A DNA stretch of 64,000 nucleotides, taken from NCBI RefSeq assembly GCF_023380205.1, contig NZ_CP093361.1:310001-374000 (forward strand). The letters are read 5' to 3'. Origin of the DNA: Nicoliella spurrieriana. Its GTDB lineage: Bacteria > Bacillota > Bacilli > Lactobacillales > Lactobacillaceae. Each line of letters opens with the position of its first letter. Positions within the stretch are counted from its first letter, which is position 1. The notes under the pieces were generated by a model that did no database searches, was not told the origin of the DNA, and saw only the letters and a program-made list of their open reading frames with translations. Shown one piece after another: positions 39,622 to 49,400 of this stretch. The position numbers and the translations under genes are program-made.

Positions 39622-40596
39622 ATGGAACATTTTGCAGTAATTGATTTGGGCTCAAATTCAGCCCGCCTTGCCGTTACTAGAATCAAAGAAGACGGGACGT
39701 TTGAAAATATTATCGAACGCAAGGAGGCCGTACGCTTATCCGAAAACATGGGTGATGAAAAAGTCTTAAAACAACCCGCCATTGACCGAACAATTACGGC
39801 CTTGGAATCCTTTAAAGATGCTTTTAAGGACCTGCCTAACTTGACCATCCGGGCAGTCGCTACTGCAGCCACTCGAATGGCAGTAAATCAAGCTGACTTT
39901 TTAAATGAAGTCAAAACAAAGACTGGAATTACATTAGAAGTAATCCCTGGGACCAAAGAAGCTTATTACGACTATTTAGGGGTAATCAACTCCTTGCCCG
40001 TGGTAAATGGAATCATCATGGATACCGGTGGCGCTAGTACCGAACTAATCCTAGTGCAGAATAAACGCATCATTAACTTAATTAGTTTACCCGTCGGTTC
40101 AGTGACCCTTTCCGAAGCAGACGTTAACGCCGATAAACCATCAGCTGGCCAAATGTATCGGGTCTTTGACCAACTCAATGATATTTATAACGACATTTGG
40201 TGGCTCTATCGGGGAACGAACCTACCAATTATCGGGCTGGGCGGTTCCAATCGGACGCTAGCCAAAATTAAGCGTCGCAATGATCCAGATAAGTTACACT
40301 GGGATGATATCCACGGCTTCCATATGAACGCGCGGGAAGTAAAGGACATCTTCTTAAAATTAATGGACTCCACATTAGATGAACGTAAGGACATTCCCGG
40401 TTTATCTAAGGAACGGGCTGACATTATCGTTGGTGGCTTGGCCCCCGCAATGTCATTAATCTGGCGCCTTAATTCTGATCGAATGATTTTCTCGAAACAG
40501 GGATTGCGCTATGGTGTCCTCTACGAACACATTGAAAATCTTCGTAATGCGGGAACGATTGAGGCTCCTAAGCAAGCGGGGGCTTCAAATGATTAA
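39622..40596 (+). CDS. ppx: Exopolyphosphatase (short Ppx/GppA type)
   Basis: Hydrolyses terminal phosphate from polyphosphate, or pppGpp in GppA members. 324 aa, the short form without HD domain. Motifs are VIDLGSNSARLAVTRI (phosphate-1 loop) and MDTGGASTELILVQ (phosphate-2, the DxGGxSxE form with catalytic Glu), then IIGLGGSNR. These are more canonical than in the first ppx of the operon, so this is the better candidate for the active phosphatase. Start ATG 39622 with GGAAGG upstream. Its stop overlaps the ATG of the small membrane gene. Confidence 0.93.
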   Translation: MEHFAVIDLGSNSARLAVTRIKEDGTFENIIERKEAVRLSENMGDEKVLKQPAIDRTITALESFKDAFKDLPNLTIRAVATAATRMAVNQADFLNEVKTKTGITLEVIPGTKEAYYDYLGVINSLPVVNGIIMDTGGASTELILVQNKRIINLISLPVGSVTLSEADVNADKPSAGQMYRVFDQLNDIYNDIWWLYRGTNLPIIGLGGSNRTLAKIKRRNDPDKLHWDDIHGFHMNAREVKDIFLKLMDSTLDERKDIPGLSKERADIIVGGLAPAMSLIWRLNSDRMIFSKQGLRYGVLYEHIENLRNAGTIEAPKQAGASND

Positions 40597-40780
40597 ATCT
40601 GATTTTGACGTTCAAGTTAAATTAACAATAATGTACTTAGTAGGAGTGGTTGTCGTATTCGCCCTGCTAGGGTACTTAATCTATAAGCATAAACGGATAT
40701 TTACTAAGTTTACTGCTCCACTAATGGTCGTTATGCTAATCATGATCTACATCTTAGTAACCGTAATTCGATTATCATAG
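40589..40780 (+). CDS. Small membrane protein, coupled to the polyphosphate operon
   Basis: 63 aa: MIKSDFDVQVKLTIMYL start, two membrane helices (about 14-32 and 43-60) joined by a basic loop (YKHKRIFTKF). The ATG lies within the ppx stop (ATGATTAA), so translation is coupled. It would be missed by size filters. The function is unknown; position suggests a partner or tether for polyphosphate enzymes. A strong terminator follows at once, making it the last gene of the operon. Confidence 0.68.
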   Translation: MIKSDFDVQVKLTIMYLVGVVVVFALLGYLIYKHKRIFTKFTAPLMVVMLIMIYILVTVIRLS

Positions 40781-40782
40781 CA

Positions 40783-40812
40783 AAAAAACAGGTCAATTCG
40801 ACCTGTTTTTTA
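40783..40812. terminator. Bidirectional terminator
   Basis: AAAAACAGGTC/GACCTGTTTTT with an AATT loop, between convergent units; its right end covers the stop of the L,D-transpeptidase gene. Confidence 0.88.
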
Positions 40813-41409
40813 TTTGATAACCACTTTCGTTCCGGTTGGAACCTTTTGGTTAATCCACTTAGCATCTGGAATTGATAGGCGAATACAGCCATGTGAATTA
40901 GCCGTTTTCCCCAGTTGCCTAGCTTCTGATTTAATGTATTGCCCCTGTGCATTCGTGGGCACGGTATGGAATAAATAGATGCCATGGTCCTTCCAGGATG
41001 TCCAATAACGCGCCCCCTCCTTCGATGATTGATTATAGAAGAAATGGCCCCGCTCTGATTGAATATGATAAGTCCCACGCGGGGTTGAATTATGGGCTCC
41101 GGTGGATGCATTCATGGTATAAAGTACCTTGTTTTGAGGGCTCATTACATAGACGCGCTGTTGCTTAATCGATACTTTAAGCCAGTTATGATCACTCAAT
41201 TGCATCTTTGGATATGGCTTATCTTCAGATGGTTGCCGCCAGTTGATGGTGGGTTGTTTTTTGGTTTGATTTTTAGCCGTAGTAGACTTGCTACTAGCTG
41301 AGTTGGTACTAGATTGACTAGTCGATTGCCGATGGGCTGATTGATTAGCACCACAGCCACCCAACGTCAGTATTAATAATAATGGAATTAATAGGATGCG
41401 CTTTTTCAT
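40810..41409 (-). CDS. L,D-transpeptidase (YkuD) lipoprotein
   Basis: Cross-links peptidoglycan 3-3 or attaches proteins; acts outside the membrane. 199 aa. Lipoprotein signal with lipobox LGGC (C19), then a Ser/Thr/Gln-rich linker (about 20-65) and a YkuD domain (about 76-199). The catalytic motif is SHGCIRLS with C175, and the conserved HTV near 148 supplies the other active-site His. Start ATG 41409. It is a single gene, convergent with the polyphosphate operon. Confidence 0.92.
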   Translation of the reverse strand: MKKRILLIPLLLILTLGGCGANQSAHRQSTSQSSTNSASSKSTTAKNQTKKQPTINWRQPSEDKPYPKMQLSDHNWLKVSIKQQRVYVMSPQNKVLYTMNASTGAHNSTPRGTYHIQSERGHFFYNQSSKEGARYWTSWKDHGIYLFHTVPTNAQGQYIKSEARQLGKTANSHGCIRLSIPDAKWINQKVPTGTKVVIK

Positions 41410-41458
41410 TTCAATCCCCCTCTTGAAATTTAATTGTAGCTTGAAACTATTGGAAAAT

Positions 41459-41486
41459 CAAAAAGGAGTGCCAGTAAGCACTCCCT
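41459..41486 (-). terminator. Terminator of the AEC permease gene
   Basis: GGAGTGC/GCACTCC stem with a 6-nt loop; TTTTT follows on the minus strand. Confidence 0.8.
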
Positions 41487-41490
41487 AATC

Positions 41491-42462
41491 TTAAATGTAT
41501 TGAACAATGGTCATTAAAATTGGTACTACGATAATAAATAACACGGTCGATGTCGTTACAATGTTAGTCGCATACTTAACATCCCCGTGCGAATCGGCGG
41601 CTAATACCGGTAGCACTGCCAACATTGGGGTTGCTGACTGGACGATCATTGTTTGCGATAACATGGCTGGCACATTGGCATCACGCGTGGCTACCAACAT
41701 CAAAATGACCATCACGGCTGGCGATAAAACAAACCGCCCCAGCAACACTACGACGGTGTCGCGATCAAATTTAATGCTCTTTAGCCCAGCATCAGCTAAT
41801 ACAATCCCAATATAAATCAATGAAAGCGGGGTCACCAGGTTACCGACGTAGGTTAATGATTGTGCAATAAAGTCAACATGCAGGATTGGAATGTTCAATA
41901 TTAAAAATACCAATGCCACCAAAAAACCGACCAACGGCATTGGTAACACTTGCTTCCAATTAATGCGGTTCTTACCAGCAGGGCAGGACTGCTTAGTAGG
42001 GTCATCATTACTGATTAAAAACACCCCGAACGCCCAAGTGGAAACCGTGTTAATGATGTAATACACCAGAAAGTACGTCATACTATTTTCTCCGAACAAC
42101 GCAATATTCAGTGGCAAGCCAATGAAAATGGTATTAGCATTCACGATTGCGTTAATGAAAATTCCGCGCCGCCCCGCTCTGACCCGTAGGATCTTCACCA
42201 GAAGAAATGAAATTAAGTAACCAATTACAACCGAGATCAGTCCCCACAATAGGTAGCTAGAAAAACTAATTAATTTATCGCGAGTCAACTTAGTTAGTAC
42301 TGATACAAAAATGGAAGCTGGTAACGCAATGTTCTTGATAAACTTAGCAATATTTCCCCCAAATGAATCAGCGAACCAGCCGGTATTTCTTAAGATGTAA
42401 CCCAGTGCCATAATTAAAACCACCACTAGTACACTTTGAATTGAGCTCCATAAAACACCCAT
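41491..42462 (-). CDS. AEC-family transporter (auxin efflux carrier/malate permease type)
   Basis: 323 aa, ten predicted membrane helices in two inverted five-helix halves. Helix 4 bears NANTIFIGLPLNIALFG, the conserved N-x-x-x-x-G-x-P pattern of AEC proteins; VQSATPMLAVLPVLAADSHGD is the equivalent in the second half. Bacterial members transport malate or other organic acids, which fits a malolactic lifestyle, but no malolactic enzyme is adjacent. Promoter at 42515-42544 on the minus strand. Single gene. Confidence 0.9.
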   Translation of the reverse strand: MGVLWSSIQSVLVVVLIMALGYILRNTGWFADSFGGNIAKFIKNIALPASIFVSVLTKLTRDKLISFSSYLLWGLISVVIGYLISFLLVKILRVRAGRRGIFINAIVNANTIFIGLPLNIALFGENSMTYFLVYYIINTVSTWAFGVFLISNDDPTKQSCPAGKNRINWKQVLPMPLVGFLVALVFLILNIPILHVDFIAQSLTYVGNLVTPLSLIYIGIVLADAGLKSIKFDRDTVVVLLGRFVLSPAVMVILMLVATRDANVPAMLSQTMIVQSATPMLAVLPVLAADSHGDVKYATNIVTTSTVLFIIVVPILMTIVQYI

Positions 42463-42514
42463 TAAAAACCCTCCTGTTAATTCATTAATTATAAGTTAGT
42501 AAGATTATCCTACA

Positions 42515-42544
42515 ATTATAATCGCGACAATCAGGTATAGTCAA
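42515..42544 (-). promoter_or_regulatory. Promoter of the AEC permease gene
   Basis: TTGACT (42539-42544), 18-nt spacer, TATAAT (42515-42520) on the minus strand, about 50 nt before the start codon. Confidence 0.68.
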
Positions 42545-42655
42545 AGCGTGGCTAGTTAATAAATAAAAATTATATCACATTTAAAAATACTGATTTATAA
42601 ACATTTTATAAGTTATTTTTTAATGAGTTATAATTAATTTAATTATCAAGCAAAG

Positions 42656-42687
42656 AAAAAGAACGCTAAAAGTAATTTAGCGTTCTA
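42656..42687 (-). terminator. Terminator of scrB
   Basis: GAACGCTAAA/TTTAGCGTTC stem, 5-nt loop, TTTTT on the minus strand. Confidence 0.85.
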
Positions 42688-42702
42688 CATTTAAATCCAG
42701 TC

Positions 42703-44163
42703 TTATTTAGAACCGTTGATGTCAAGGTTAGCTAACTTAGTCACCCGCATCTCTTCCACTTCGGTCCAATTTAAGTTTAAGTGGGTTCCTTCATGGAAGA
42801 AAAATCCGGTCATGGTCTTGTAACCATCATTAATGAAAAGCTCAAAAACGGTGTTATCAAGGTATAGTTTACAGTTTTCAATTTTCCCGTTGTTCAAGCG
42901 AATACTTCTCGTTTCATCATGACCATCGTTTTCAACGTCCTTACGATGAAGGGTCAACTTTTGGCAATCGCTATCAATATCAAATACCAAGTGGGTGTTA
43001 CCAGCGGTAATTGCCACTTGATTATCAGCATCGGGGTTGATCTTAAAATCAATCAAGCTTTGCTTATCAACTTCCATCCCGTTGAAAGTGTCTTCAGGAC
43101 CATCTTCAATTGATTTCATTTCAGCCACTGGCGTTTGAATCAAGTTCTTATCATCATCTAAGCTTAATTCACGCACCATGGACAGGCCGCCTTCCCAGCC
43201 CTCATCATCAGTTGGGTAGGTAGTATCTGGCAACCCTAACCAACCGGTAAGTAGCGTCCGACCATCAGGTGCATTGATTCCTTGAGCGGCATAAAAATCA
43301 AATCCTTCATCTAATTGACGCATCTTGGAAGGGTTAATTAACTTCATCGTTTCCCAGTTAATGTCATCAGCAACGATATATGCATTGGGATGCACATTAT
43401 CATATTTAAAGGACTTTTTATCGGCCCCCTGTGGACAGAAGGTTAGAACTGGGTGCCCATCAACGAACAATAGGTTTGGACATTCAGCCATGTAACCCAA
43501 GTTATCGTTTCCAATGTCTAACTTACTGTAAAATTCCCAACCACCGTCAACGCGAGTCGAACGGTAGGCAACGATTTCGCCCTTTTCTTCGGTCGTTTGA
43601 GCACCTAAGAATGCATAGTAGTAGTCACCATGCTTAATTACTTGTGGATCGCGGAAGTGTCCAGTAACGCCCTTTGGTGGGTTCGCAATCAATGGCTCGG
43701 ATAGCTTGGTGATGTTATTATCCTTATCCATCCAGGCCCCATCTTGGTATGGGTGCCGAACTTCATTCATCTTTTCCCAGACGTTTCCAGTATACATTAA
43801 GAAGAGCTTATCATCGATTGCAATGGCTGAACCAGAGTAACAACCATGCCGGTCATACTTAGTATCGGGAACCATTGGTTTTCCAACGTTTTCCCAGTGC
43901 ACCAGGTCATCTGAGACCATGTGGGTCCAACTCTTTAGCCCATGCGTTCCGCCAAATGGAAATGCTTGGAAAAAGAGATGCCATTGGCCATTAAAGTATG
44001 AAAAACCATTAGGATCATTTAATAATCCAGTTTCAGTTTGAATGTGGTAACCAAACCGCCAGTTCGATTTTTTAATTTGGGTTTTAAGTTCCTCAATTCG
44101 ATCAGCTGGCCAATCTTTATACAAACGATTTAAACGTTCGGTAGTCCAGTAATTTTTATCCAT
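42703..44163 (-). CDS. scrB: Sucrose-6-phosphate hydrolase (GH32)
   Basis: Cleaves sucrose 6-phosphate (or sucrose and short fructans) into glucose 6-phosphate and fructose; cytoplasmic. 486 aa. The GH32 nucleophile is D50 in LLNDPNG, the transition-state residue D172 in FRDP, the acid/base E226 in AECPN. A five-blade propeller (about 35-340) is followed by the beta-sandwich (about 350-486). No PTS transporter or regulator is adjacent in the window. The promoter region has a LacI-like palindrome (44211-44222). Start ATG 44163 with AAGGAG. The product glucose 6-phosphate feeds Zwf. Confidence 0.93.
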   Translation of the reverse strand: MDKNYWTTERLNRLYKDWPADRIEELKTQIKKSNWRFGYHIQTETGLLNDPNGFSYFNGQWHLFFQAFPFGGTHGLKSWTHMVSDDLVHWENVGKPMVPDTKYDRHGCYSGSAIAIDDKLFLMYTGNVWEKMNEVRHPYQDGAWMDKDNNITKLSEPLIANPPKGVTGHFRDPQVIKHGDYYYAFLGAQTTEEKGEIVAYRSTRVDGGWEFYSKLDIGNDNLGYMAECPNLLFVDGHPVLTFCPQGADKKSFKYDNVHPNAYIVADDINWETMKLINPSKMRQLDEGFDFYAAQGINAPDGRTLLTGWLGLPDTTYPTDDEGWEGGLSMVRELSLDDDKNLIQTPVAEMKSIEDGPEDTFNGMEVDKQSLIDFKINPDADNQVAITAGNTHLVFDIDSDCQKLTLHRKDVENDGHDETRSIRLNNGKIENCKLYLDNTVFELFINDGYKTMTGFFFHEGTHLNLNWTEVEEMRVTKLANLDINGSK

Positions 44164-44210
44164 AGTGAATACTCCTTAGAATTAATTTTATCTATATTTT
44201 AACATAAATT

Positions 44211-44222
44211 TGGTTTATACCA
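44211..44222. promoter_or_regulatory. LacI-like palindrome upstream of scrB
   Basis: TGGTTTATACCA has TGGT/ACCA arms and overlaps a predicted -35 (TTGGTA, minus strand) with TAAAAT 16 nt downstream. A second GGTATC lies near 44253. Candidate operator for a sucrose regulator. Confidence 0.4.
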
Positions 44223-44282
44223 ATAATATTAATTACAATATGATATGATAATGGTATCAAATTAACTAAGGTTGGCTTAATC

Positions 44283-45257
44283 ATGTCAAATTCTCAAATT
44301 CTAAAAATTTTCTTAAATCATCCTAATCAATGGCTTTCCGGCACAGCCATTGCAAAGCAGCTATCAATCAGCCGAACGATGGTGTGGAAAACCATTAACA
44401 TCCTCATCGATAATGGTCATCAAATTGAGCGCAAGCATAATCTCGGCTATCGCTATCTGGGGACCACCCAGCTCAGCGCTACTAAAATCAGTCTGCAATG
44501 TTCACAATCAATTCAGATTAAAACGTTCGACCAAATCGATTCTACTAATAAGTACGCAAAGGATATTTTAAACCACAAACAAATCACTAATCCATTTGTA
44601 ATCATCGCAAACCAACAAACTGCTGGTTATGGCAGGCGCGGGCGTCACTTCTATTCACCCGCTAATTCTGGATTATACCTAACAATTGCGGTCCCCGTTG
44701 AACACCATGCAATGATTAATCCTGGTTTACTCACGACCACGACCGCTGTCGCAGTGGTCAGGGCACTCAAGGTAAGCTATCCCCAGATTCCATTTCAATT
44801 AAAGTGGATCAATGACATCTGGGTCAACGGCCAAAAAGTCGGTGGCATCATGACCGAATCCATTATGGACGTCGAGTTAATGCAACCATCAGCGATTATC
44901 GTGGGGATTGGAATCAATCTATCCACTAAGCAGTTTCCATCCACCATTAACCAACCGGTGACATCAATTAGTGCGAACCCAATCGATCGAAATCAATTAG
45001 CTGCGGACATCATTAATCAGTTCATGCAGAGCTATCCAACCTACCAAAGCGGGATTGCAATGGATGAATACCGCAAACTGTCAGTTGTAATCGGTAAGCA
45101 GGTCACCATCAATATCCGTAATCAACCCATTGTTGGCACCGTTGAAGCCATTGATGATAACGGCGCATTGATGCTCCGAAGTGCTGACGGGCAGCTGCAA
45201 CGAGTCATGACTGGCGAAGTTACTAAAGTCCGAATTAACCATCAAAACGAGAAGTAA
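44283..45257 (+). CDS. birA: Bifunctional biotin-protein ligase / biotin repressor
   Basis: Attaches biotin to acceptor enzymes and, as biotinyl-AMP complex, represses biotin genes. 324 aa, cytoplasmic. N-terminal winged HTH (about 1-60, GTAIAKQLSISRTMVWKTINIL); ligase core with the DQIDSTNKYAKD strand and the biotinyl-AMP loop GYGRRGRHF, then LKWINDIWVNGQKVGGIMTE; C-terminal SH3-like domain (about 270-324). Start ATG 44283. It is followed by bioY with an operator matching this repressor, so the pair forms an auto-contained biotin-uptake control unit. Confidence 0.95.
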   Translation: MSNSQILKIFLNHPNQWLSGTAIAKQLSISRTMVWKTINILIDNGHQIERKHNLGYRYLGTTQLSATKISLQCSQSIQIKTFDQIDSTNKYAKDILNHKQITNPFVIIANQQTAGYGRRGRHFYSPANSGLYLTIAVPVEHHAMINPGLLTTTTAVAVVRALKVSYPQIPFQLKWINDIWVNGQKVGGIMTESIMDVELMQPSAIIVGIGINLSTKQFPSTINQPVTSISANPIDRNQLAADIINQFMQSYPTYQSGIAMDEYRKLSVVIGKQVTINIRNQPIVGTVEAIDDNGALMLRSADGQLQRVMTGEVTKVRINHQNEK

Positions 45258-45286
45258 TTCTAAAGTGGAATTGCTTCTCGTTTTTT
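45245..45286 (+). terminator. Terminator of birA
   Basis: AACGAGAAGTAATTC pairs with GAATTGCTTCTCGTT, one mismatch, loop of about 7 nt, then TTTTTT. The stem includes the birA stop codon, and the right arm contains the -35 of bioY (TTGCTT, 45271-45276). Confidence 0.82.
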
Positions 45287-45298
45287 AATCCTGTATAA

Positions 45299-45329
45299 TT
45301 GTTAACCGTGTTAAATAAAAGGTTAACAA
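45299..45329. promoter_or_regulatory. BirA operator upstream of bioY
   Basis: TTGTTAACC-N13-GGTTAACAA is a perfect inverted repeat matching the Firmicutes BirA box. It overlaps the end of the TATAAT -10 (45294-45299) of bioY, so BirA binding would block transcription. Confidence 0.88.
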
Positions 45330-45351
45330 CCGTAATGATGGAGGAACACTA

Positions 45352-45912
45352 ATGAAAAGTAAAGATTTAACTCAGATTGCACTAATGGTCGCTTTGATCA
45401 TCGTATTAGGCTTTATTCCGGGGATTCCAATCGGCATTATTCCGGTCCCAATCATCCTACAAAATTTCGGGATTATCCTAGCCGGGTTATTGCTAGGTGG
45501 TAAAAAGGGCACGATTGCCGTTGCCATCTTCATTTTATTGGCTGCAATTGGGTTACCAATTTTATCTGGCTTTCGGGGCGGCTTGGCGGTCGTCCTTGGC
45601 CCGACTGGTGGCTACATCTTCGCATGGTTACTTACGCCAGCATTAATTGCCGGTGGGATTGACCTAATGGCTAAATTATTACGCCAGCCACTCAATTTCG
45701 GCTGGGTCCTCCTAATCACCCTAATCGTAAGTATTCTCTGGGTCTACCTAGTTGCTGTCATTTGGCTTAGCTATCAAACCCACATGCCATTTATGGCTGC
45801 CCTATCAGCTAATGGGGTGTTCATTCCGGGTGATGTTATTAAAACGGTAATTGCAGTCATCATTGCAGTGCGCTTAAACCATTCGTTAAAGTTAAATCCA
45901 CAAATTAAATAA
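45352..45912 (+). CDS. bioY: BioY biotin transporter (ECF S component)
   Basis: Membrane S component that binds biotin and joins the shared ECF module for uptake. 186 aa, six helices. The start MKSKDLTQIALMVALIIVLG and the GRRGG-like loop (LLGGKKGTIAVAIFILLAAIGLPILSG region), then GPTGGYIFAWLL, are BioY signatures. Start ATG 45352 after TGGAGGA. Regulated by the BirA box directly upstream. The presence of bioY and birA without bioABFD suggests biotin auxotrophy, at least for this region. Confidence 0.94.
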   Translation: MKSKDLTQIALMVALIIVLGFIPGIPIGIIPVPIILQNFGIILAGLLLGGKKGTIAVAIFILLAAIGLPILSGFRGGLAVVLGPTGGYIFAWLLTPALIAGGIDLMAKLLRQPLNFGWVLLITLIVSILWVYLVAVIWLSYQTHMPFMAALSANGVFIPGDVIKTVIAVIIAVRLNHSLKLNPQIK

Positions 45913-45942
45913 TAAAAACCGTCCGATTGGGACGGTTTTTTA
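45912..45942. terminator. Bidirectional terminator
   Basis: AAAAACCGTCC/GGACGGTTTTTT with a 5-nt loop, between convergent bioY and the 45943 gene. Confidence 0.88.
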
Positions 45943-46416
45943 TTATTCAAAGAAGATTAGTAGATTCAGTAAGATCCCGACGTTGATCAACATGATTGTG
46001 GTTGAGACCGCATAGTATAAGATGCTACGTTTTTCAATCAAAATACGCACGGTGTCTAAATCGACATCATTATCATTCTCAATGGCTTGAACATCAACAT
46101 TTGTATGTTCGCGTTGAATTGCAATCAATGCTTGCACGAATAACCATAATAAAATTGCTACTAAGATGACCAGTCCAATCAGTTTCAGGGCTGCCAACCG
46201 ATTAATTAGCACCAATAAAATGGTTGAAACGACTAACCAAATTCCCTGATAACTAATCTGGCGATTCCGCTTGTGCCCATCAAAATCAATCACCTTGGCA
46301 TTAATTCCGGTTGTTTTAATAAATCCATGGTACTTAATTAATAAGCCCAGTAAGATCAACACCACTACGATTGGACAGACAAACGTCAGGGTTAATAAAA
46401 TTAAATAAAATAGCAA
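45943..46416 (-). CDS. Hypothetical membrane protein
   Basis: 157 aa with four predicted helices (about 3-25, 52-68, 75-93 and 134-156), a central acidic cytoplasmic segment (REHTNVDVQAIENDNDVDLDTVRIL) and no known motif. The N-terminal half has a GHKRNRQISYQG loop. I do not recognise the family. It starts 12 nt after the rexA stop on the same strand, so it is probably the last gene of the rexB-rexA transcript, but a role in recombination is not implied. Confidence 0.62.
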   Translation of the reverse strand: MLFYLILLTLTFVCPIVVVLILLGLLIKYHGFIKTTGINAKVIDFDGHKRNRQISYQGIWLVVSTILLVLINRLAALKLIGLVILVAILLWLFVQALIAIQREHTNVDVQAIENDNDVDLDTVRILIEKRSILYYAVSTTIMLINVGILLNLLIFFE

Positions 46417-46428
46417 AAAGCTTCCTCC

Positions 46429-49400
46429 TTAATCGTTGTGCTCATGAATGGGGACTAATTTACCAATCGCAAGTAGATACAAGAACCGCTTTCGGACCGG
46501 GCGACCGAGAATTTTTTCCAATGCTAATCCGTATAGGTTCACCTGCCCACGGTATTTATCAACAATGCGTTGTACATGTTGCTCTACATTCCGTTTACCG
46601 ACATAATCAGTTTTATAATCAAACAAATAAACTGCGTCATCCAGAACCAAGTACCCATCAATAATCCCGTGAATCAAGATTTTTTCATTTGCGGCCGAAT
46701 TAAAACCTTTAAACAACTGGCTGGCTGACATAATTAATGAGAACGGCGCCTCCCGACGCACACGGTCTGGATGCTTTAAAACTAATGCCCCTAATTCACT
46801 GCTAAAGAAGTTCACAATCGCTTGGCAGTCAATTTTAGCAGCGACCCGCTCAGCAATAATCCGGTCGGTAACCAATTGATCAATTAAAGCATTTACCGTT
46901 GCCAAGGTGGGCGGCTGCGTGAGGTCTAATTGCTGTAGTACCAAATGAGTCGCCGTCCCAATCTCAGTGGGTTGGGGCTGACTAATTGTTTGTAAAAACT
47001 CAGGTTCGGCAAAGTCATTGGCTACGTACCGGTTAGTCTGCTTGGTATCTTCACTAATCCCATCAATGCGCCCCATCTCCAGGGCATCGGGATCATCAAA
47101 GGCCCGTTTCACTTCCGAAACCGCTTGGTATGCCGTGGTGGTCGTGGCCGCTTGATTGGGGTATTGATAATCCATAATTCGTTGAATTTGATTTGCGTTG
47201 TCAACATCTAATCCGGCGGCAACGGTTGCGTTCAAATGGTCAATAAACTCATGGTCATCATCGACCGGTTGCTCGGGAGCATGTTCCTGAAGGTCAACCG
47301 GATGGTAGAAGCGTAACGAAATATTAGTGGTATCACTATCCAATGCCGTTAGTGCAGTGGTGCCAGTAAATTGGGCCTGTAATTTAGGGTGGCGTGCTAC
47401 TGCTGGTAAAATCCAATCTAAATAGCTCTTAGCGCTCCTGCGTAACGCTGGGGTCAGCAATAGTTGGTCACTTTGCATCGCCTTATGGCCCCATTCATCT
47501 AAAATGTCCGCATCGGTCTTTTTAATATCCTTAATTGCACCAACAATGAATAGTTGTTGTTCGGTTCTAGTCAATGCCACGTAGAGTTTTCGCATCTCTT
47601 CATCCAGTGTATCATTATCAATTCGATTTTGAACAACCTGTTTTTGGAGCGTGGCAACCTTTTCACGGCGTTGATCGTTAAAGTAGGTAATCCCCAATCC
47701 TAAATCATCATCTAAAACATACTCACCCTTTGAGTCCTGCATGTTGAACTGGTGATTAGCATCCACTAGGAACACAATGGGATACTCTAGCCCCTTACTT
47801 CCGTGAATCGTCGTTACCGTAATCGTATTATCATCCGGATTAGCAGCCGGTTCGGCAAGGTCGTTGTCACCACTTTGCATCTTATCGATAAAACGGACAA
47901 ATTGGAACAGGCCCTTAAAGCTACTTTTTTCATACTGGGCAGCCCGGTCATATAACGCATGCAGATTGGCTTGACGTTGTTTCCCAGCCGGCATTCCGCC
48001 CACATAATCCAAAAAGCCGGTCACTTCATAAATTTGCCAAATTAATGTAACTAACTCGTTTTGCTGCGCGGTATCCCTAAATTGACTCAGCTGGTCCAAA
48101 AAGCGCCCGACCCGTGCATAGACTTGATCACCAAACTCAGTTGAATCTTGATGGGGGTAATTCCGCACAAAGTTAGTTACCGCTTGGTAGTACTCACCAG
48201 TATTGGAGTTAATCCGTAAATAGGCTAACTGATTTTCGTTCAACCCCACAATCGGCGAACGTAACACTGCAACTAACGGGATATCCTGGTACGGATTATC
48301 AATAATTGACAGCAACGCCATCATAATTTGAATTTCAGTCGTTTTAAAGTAACTTTGGGCCCCGTTAATGGTCACCGGCAAATTATGTTGCGCAAAAACA
48401 TCCGAAATGACCAGGTTATTATTCCGGGTCGCTGAAATTAATGCAATATCTGAGTATCGAAGCTCCCGCATTTTTCCTTCATGCCGGTCATACACCCTTT
48501 GCTGCTTCCGTTTTAATTCTAATATTTTTTGCGCAATTAACTCAATTTGCCCATGGGCACTATCATCCACTTGAAACCGCTCGTTCACGGGTTCTGATTG
48601 TTCATCATTAGAATCGGTCACATCCTGATTTCGATAGAGCATCACCGTTACTTTAGATTCAAGTTCATTTGGATAGTAATTTGCTCCAGCAACTAGGTTA
48701 TTGGCTCCTTGATATTCAATTTTACCAACTTGATTGCTCATCACTTGGTTAAAAATCAAGTTTACAAAGTGGTCGACGTTTGCCATCGAACGAAAGTTTT
48801 CTTTCAATAGGATCGTTTGGTCGTCATTATCGATCACTTGGTACTTTTTCATTCGTTCCAAGAACATTTCCGGAGCCGCTAGTCGAAACCGGTAGATGGA
48901 CTGTTTAACATCCCCCACCATAAACATGTTGTTAGTTTCGCCAGTATCCTCATCACGACGGGCAATCGTGGTTAAAATGGCATCCTGTAGTCGATTATTA
49001 TCTTGATACTCATCAACCATAATTTCGTTATACTGGCGTTGCAAATCCATTTGGACGTTAGCCTTTCCAGTGTTTTGATTAAAGATATCCAAAGCAGCGT
49101 GTTCAATATCAATAAACTCCATTACGTGGCGATTACGCTTCAATTCCCGATAATGATCACTAAACGCACCTACGACCTCGACTAATTTATCAATGATTTT
49201 CGCTGAAGCATCCATAATTGCAACGTTGCGTTGTTCATCATTTACAAAGTAGTTTGATAGAATTTGATCCCTAAATTGATTCTTGCCGGCATCCCTTAGG
49301 TCCTTAACGTGGTTATGCGCTGTTTTTACCAGTTCATCATCATTTTTAGAACCACGTGGGAACGACTTGAAGTTAACATTCATGGCATCTCGAATTGCAT

